From the NCBI GenBank assembly GCA_023055425.1, contig JALGPY010000005.1:2195501-2259500 (forward strand): DNA of 64,000 nucleotides. Direction: 5' to 3'. A model generated the notes under the pieces. The model worked only from the letters and a program-made list of their open reading frames with translations, did no database searches and was not told where the DNA came from. The position numbers were made by a program, and so were the translations under genes. This DNA comes from Linanthus parryae (taxonomy: Eukaryota; Streptophyta; Magnoliopsida; Ericales; Polemoniaceae). The first letter of the stretch is position 1. Each line of letters starts with the position of its first letter. Positions 62,200-64,000 of the stretch are shown here, one piece after another.

Positions 62200-62969
62200 G
62201 TTTCAATTCCATGAAGGCAAAGAATACAGTTAGAATTGCAATTGATTCCTCTAGAGCTCAGAAAGTCCTTTGTATGTAAGATTCTATGAGCTAGTTGCCA
62301 AGCAAATAATTTGATTTTGAAAGGCAATTTGAGCTTCCGAAGATGTTTCCAATTAATAATAAGAGTGCTGGCATTGAAGGATTTAAAATTTAGACTTAAA
62401 TTTGGGCTAGGTAGAGGAGAGTGCAAATAGTTGTAGAGGGTTCTTACAAAGAAGGTTTGATTAGTAGATAGGGTCCAACTAGGATCATTAGAGGCTGAGT
62501 TTAAAGGAGTGGAAAGGATGAGCTTAACAAGCCAAGAGGGGAAGATGTTAATTAGAAGATTATAGTTCCAAGCAACCCCTCCTCCATCACAAGGATTAGT
62601 TAGATCTTTGACCCATTTATTATCGCAGTTGCCATGCAAATAATGCCCAATGGAATCACCCAGAACTTCACGAATCCAAGGGTGTTTAGTTACAGAGATA
62701 CGATTGCCATCTACAAGCTTCCAAAGGAGGCACCCTTGTAAGAGTTTCTTACCTTTTACAATTGCCTTCCAAGTGGGAGATGCGTTTGGAGGAGCATTGT
62801 GCAGCCAGAAAGAGTTTCTTTTACAATATTTAGAAAGCAAAAATTTAGAAGCTAAAGAATGCTGATTTGAAAGGAGATTCCATGCATTTTTACAGAACAT
62901 GGCATTATTAGAAAAATTAACATTTTTAAAACCTAATCCTCCCTTATTAACCCGAAGACAAAGATTATT
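62200..62969 (-). pseudogene. Second LINE linker and zf-RVT, 5' part
   Basis: GGLGFKNVNFSNNAMFCKNAW, FKIKLFAWQLAHRIL and the first zinc ligands CILCLHGIET are present. The solo LTR starts directly after GIET, and the remaining ligands (VDHIFLHC) lie at the other side, at 58986. Confidence 0.86.
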
Positions 62970-62972
62970 TCA

Positions 62973-64000
62973 AGAGGTACAGTGAAGAGTTTTTTTGGAG
63001 GGGTTACCTGTCCAGAAGAAGTTGTTAAAAATAGAAGTAAGTACCGTAGAAGTTTTTGTATATATGAACATAACTGATAGTGGATAAACTAAGAAACTGG
63101 TTAAAATAGACTTAATTAAGGTGGCTCTACCAAATTTATTCAGTAATAAACCCTTCCAAGAAGCACATTTTTTTATGACCTTTTCTCTGATGATAGATTC
63201 ATTTTTGTTTTTAGAGAGAGTGAACGAAGACTCAAATAAAAAACCCAAGTAATTACCTATATGAGAAGTGCAATGCACATTAAGTGTAGAGATTAAATGG
63301 TTAATATCATCACAATTACAATTAGGGGAGAAAGTGATGGAAGAAAAATTAATGACCTGCCCAGGCTGATTAGCGAATCTATTAAGAATATTTAGAATGA
63401 TATTTCCAACATTAAAGAATATAATACTGTCGTCAGAAAATTGTAGATGGGAAATTGGAGGAACATTACGAGCTGAAGGGGCACCATACAAAAGTCCTGA
63501 GTTACAAGCAAAAGCAATAGATTTTGATAACGCTTCAGCACAAAGGATGAAGATAAATGATGATTAGGGGTCACCTTGTCTCAAGCCATGATAAGGTTTA
63601 AACTTTTGTGATGGGGAGCCATTTATAATAATAGAAGAAGAGACTGTTGTGAGACATTGCATAACAAGGCGAGTGAAGAAGGGGGAAAAGTGAAATTGGT
63701 GAAGTGTGGCCTCAATAAAGTCCCATCTAAGTCTATCAAAAGCTTTCGAAATGTCTAATTTCAGGGCTGCATACTTTGGTAAAGTAGGGTCAGAGTATCT
63801 AGAAATGTTGTGTAAGATATCTTGCGTAAGTAGAATATTGTGTTGAATACTACGGTTTGGTACAAACCCATTTTGGTTGTCTGAAAAGAAAGAGGGTAAG
63901 ACAAATTTAATTCGATTTGCTAAAACTTTAGAGATAATTTTGTATAAGACATTGCAAAGGCTAATGGGACGATAGTCATTAACATAGGTGGGATCCTTAA
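62973..64000 (-). pseudogene. Second LINE reverse transcriptase with premature stop
   Basis: The frame shows DYRPISLCNVLYKIISKVLANR, LKLDISKAFDRLRWDF, YHGLRQGDP and the catalytic box as LQFSDDSIIF (usually FADD). A TAA right after GLRQGDP (near 63566) and a TGA at 62972-62970, where a Trp of the W-x-x-L-C motif is expected, interrupt it. Apart from these stops the domain reads through in one frame. Confidence 0.87.

Larger units (their letters stand above)
62200..64000 (-). mobile_element. Second L1-type LINE, running off the window edge
   Basis: On the minus strand the reverse transcriptase (64000 to about 63000) leads into the linker and zf-RVT region (to 62200), which continues at 58986 beyond the solo LTR. 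The upstream endonuclease, if present, lies outside the window. Two in-frame stops are the main damage, so decay is slight. Confidence 0.88.

Overview
This window is plant nuclear DNA, almost certainly from a eudicot. It holds one intact, intron-rich host gene and is otherwise built of transposable elements, many nested inside one another. The plant call rests on a 14-exon gene whose introns all have GT-AG borders and whose product matches the plant DExH8/C3H31 type of RNA helicase, and on typical plant LINE, Ty1-copia, Ty3-gypsy, Mutator-like and MITE sequences. I cannot name the species.

Layout. (1) Bases 1-3212 hold a 5'-truncated, frameshifted L1-type LINE on the minus strand, next to a possible LTR remnant and a 31-bp tandem duplication. 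(2) Bases 4423-17269 hold the host gene on the minus strand. It is a DEAH/DExH-box RNA helicase with two CCCH zinc fingers. All 14 exons can be placed and they join in phase to 1,011 codons with every helicase motif present. (3) Bases 17394-20140 are its upstream flank, disturbed by an inverted, dead copy of the gene's own leader, exon 1 and part of intron 1 (17927-18757), and by direct repeats of the flank. (4) Bases 20333-21838 form a 1.5-kb Mutator-like element with long inverted repeats and a 9-bp target duplication. (5) Bases 21967-30585 form a complete 8.6-kb LTR element on the minus strand (2.7-kb LTRs, primer site, perfect 5-bp target duplication). It has no pol and carries one 382-codon ORF with two tandem zinc-knuckle-like motifs. 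(6) Bases 30586-34265 are another copy of the helicase upstream flank, interrupted by a 2-kb block with palindromic MITE-like repeats.

(7) Bases 34266-56373 are a decayed Ty1-copia element on the minus strand. Its 5' LTR was split by a 14-kb nest at 41316-55377. The nest is one solo LTR (target duplication cttta) that itself contains a second solo LTR (42749-43376, ctaat) and a gypsy-type element (43454-54139, cttgt). That gypsy element holds a further LTR copy (47874-50451). Its LTRs are almost identical, but its interior is dead and mostly inverted relative to them. (8) Bases 56374-58704 hold a relic of the same non-autonomous family as in (5), a Tourist-like MITE and a small unidentified coding relic. 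(9) Bases 58705-64000 hold a second LINE on the minus strand, cut by a 3.2-kb solo LTR that falls inside its C-terminal zinc-binding motif, and running off the window edge.

Only the helicase gene looks functional for the host. The rest is a record of insertion, LTR-LTR recombination and local duplication. The points most worth following are the head-to-head inverted duplication at the helicase 5' end, a conserved short upstream ORF there, the double-knuckle ORF of the pol-less element with its mosaic LTR divergence, and the gypsy element whose young LTRs flank a dead, inverted interior.
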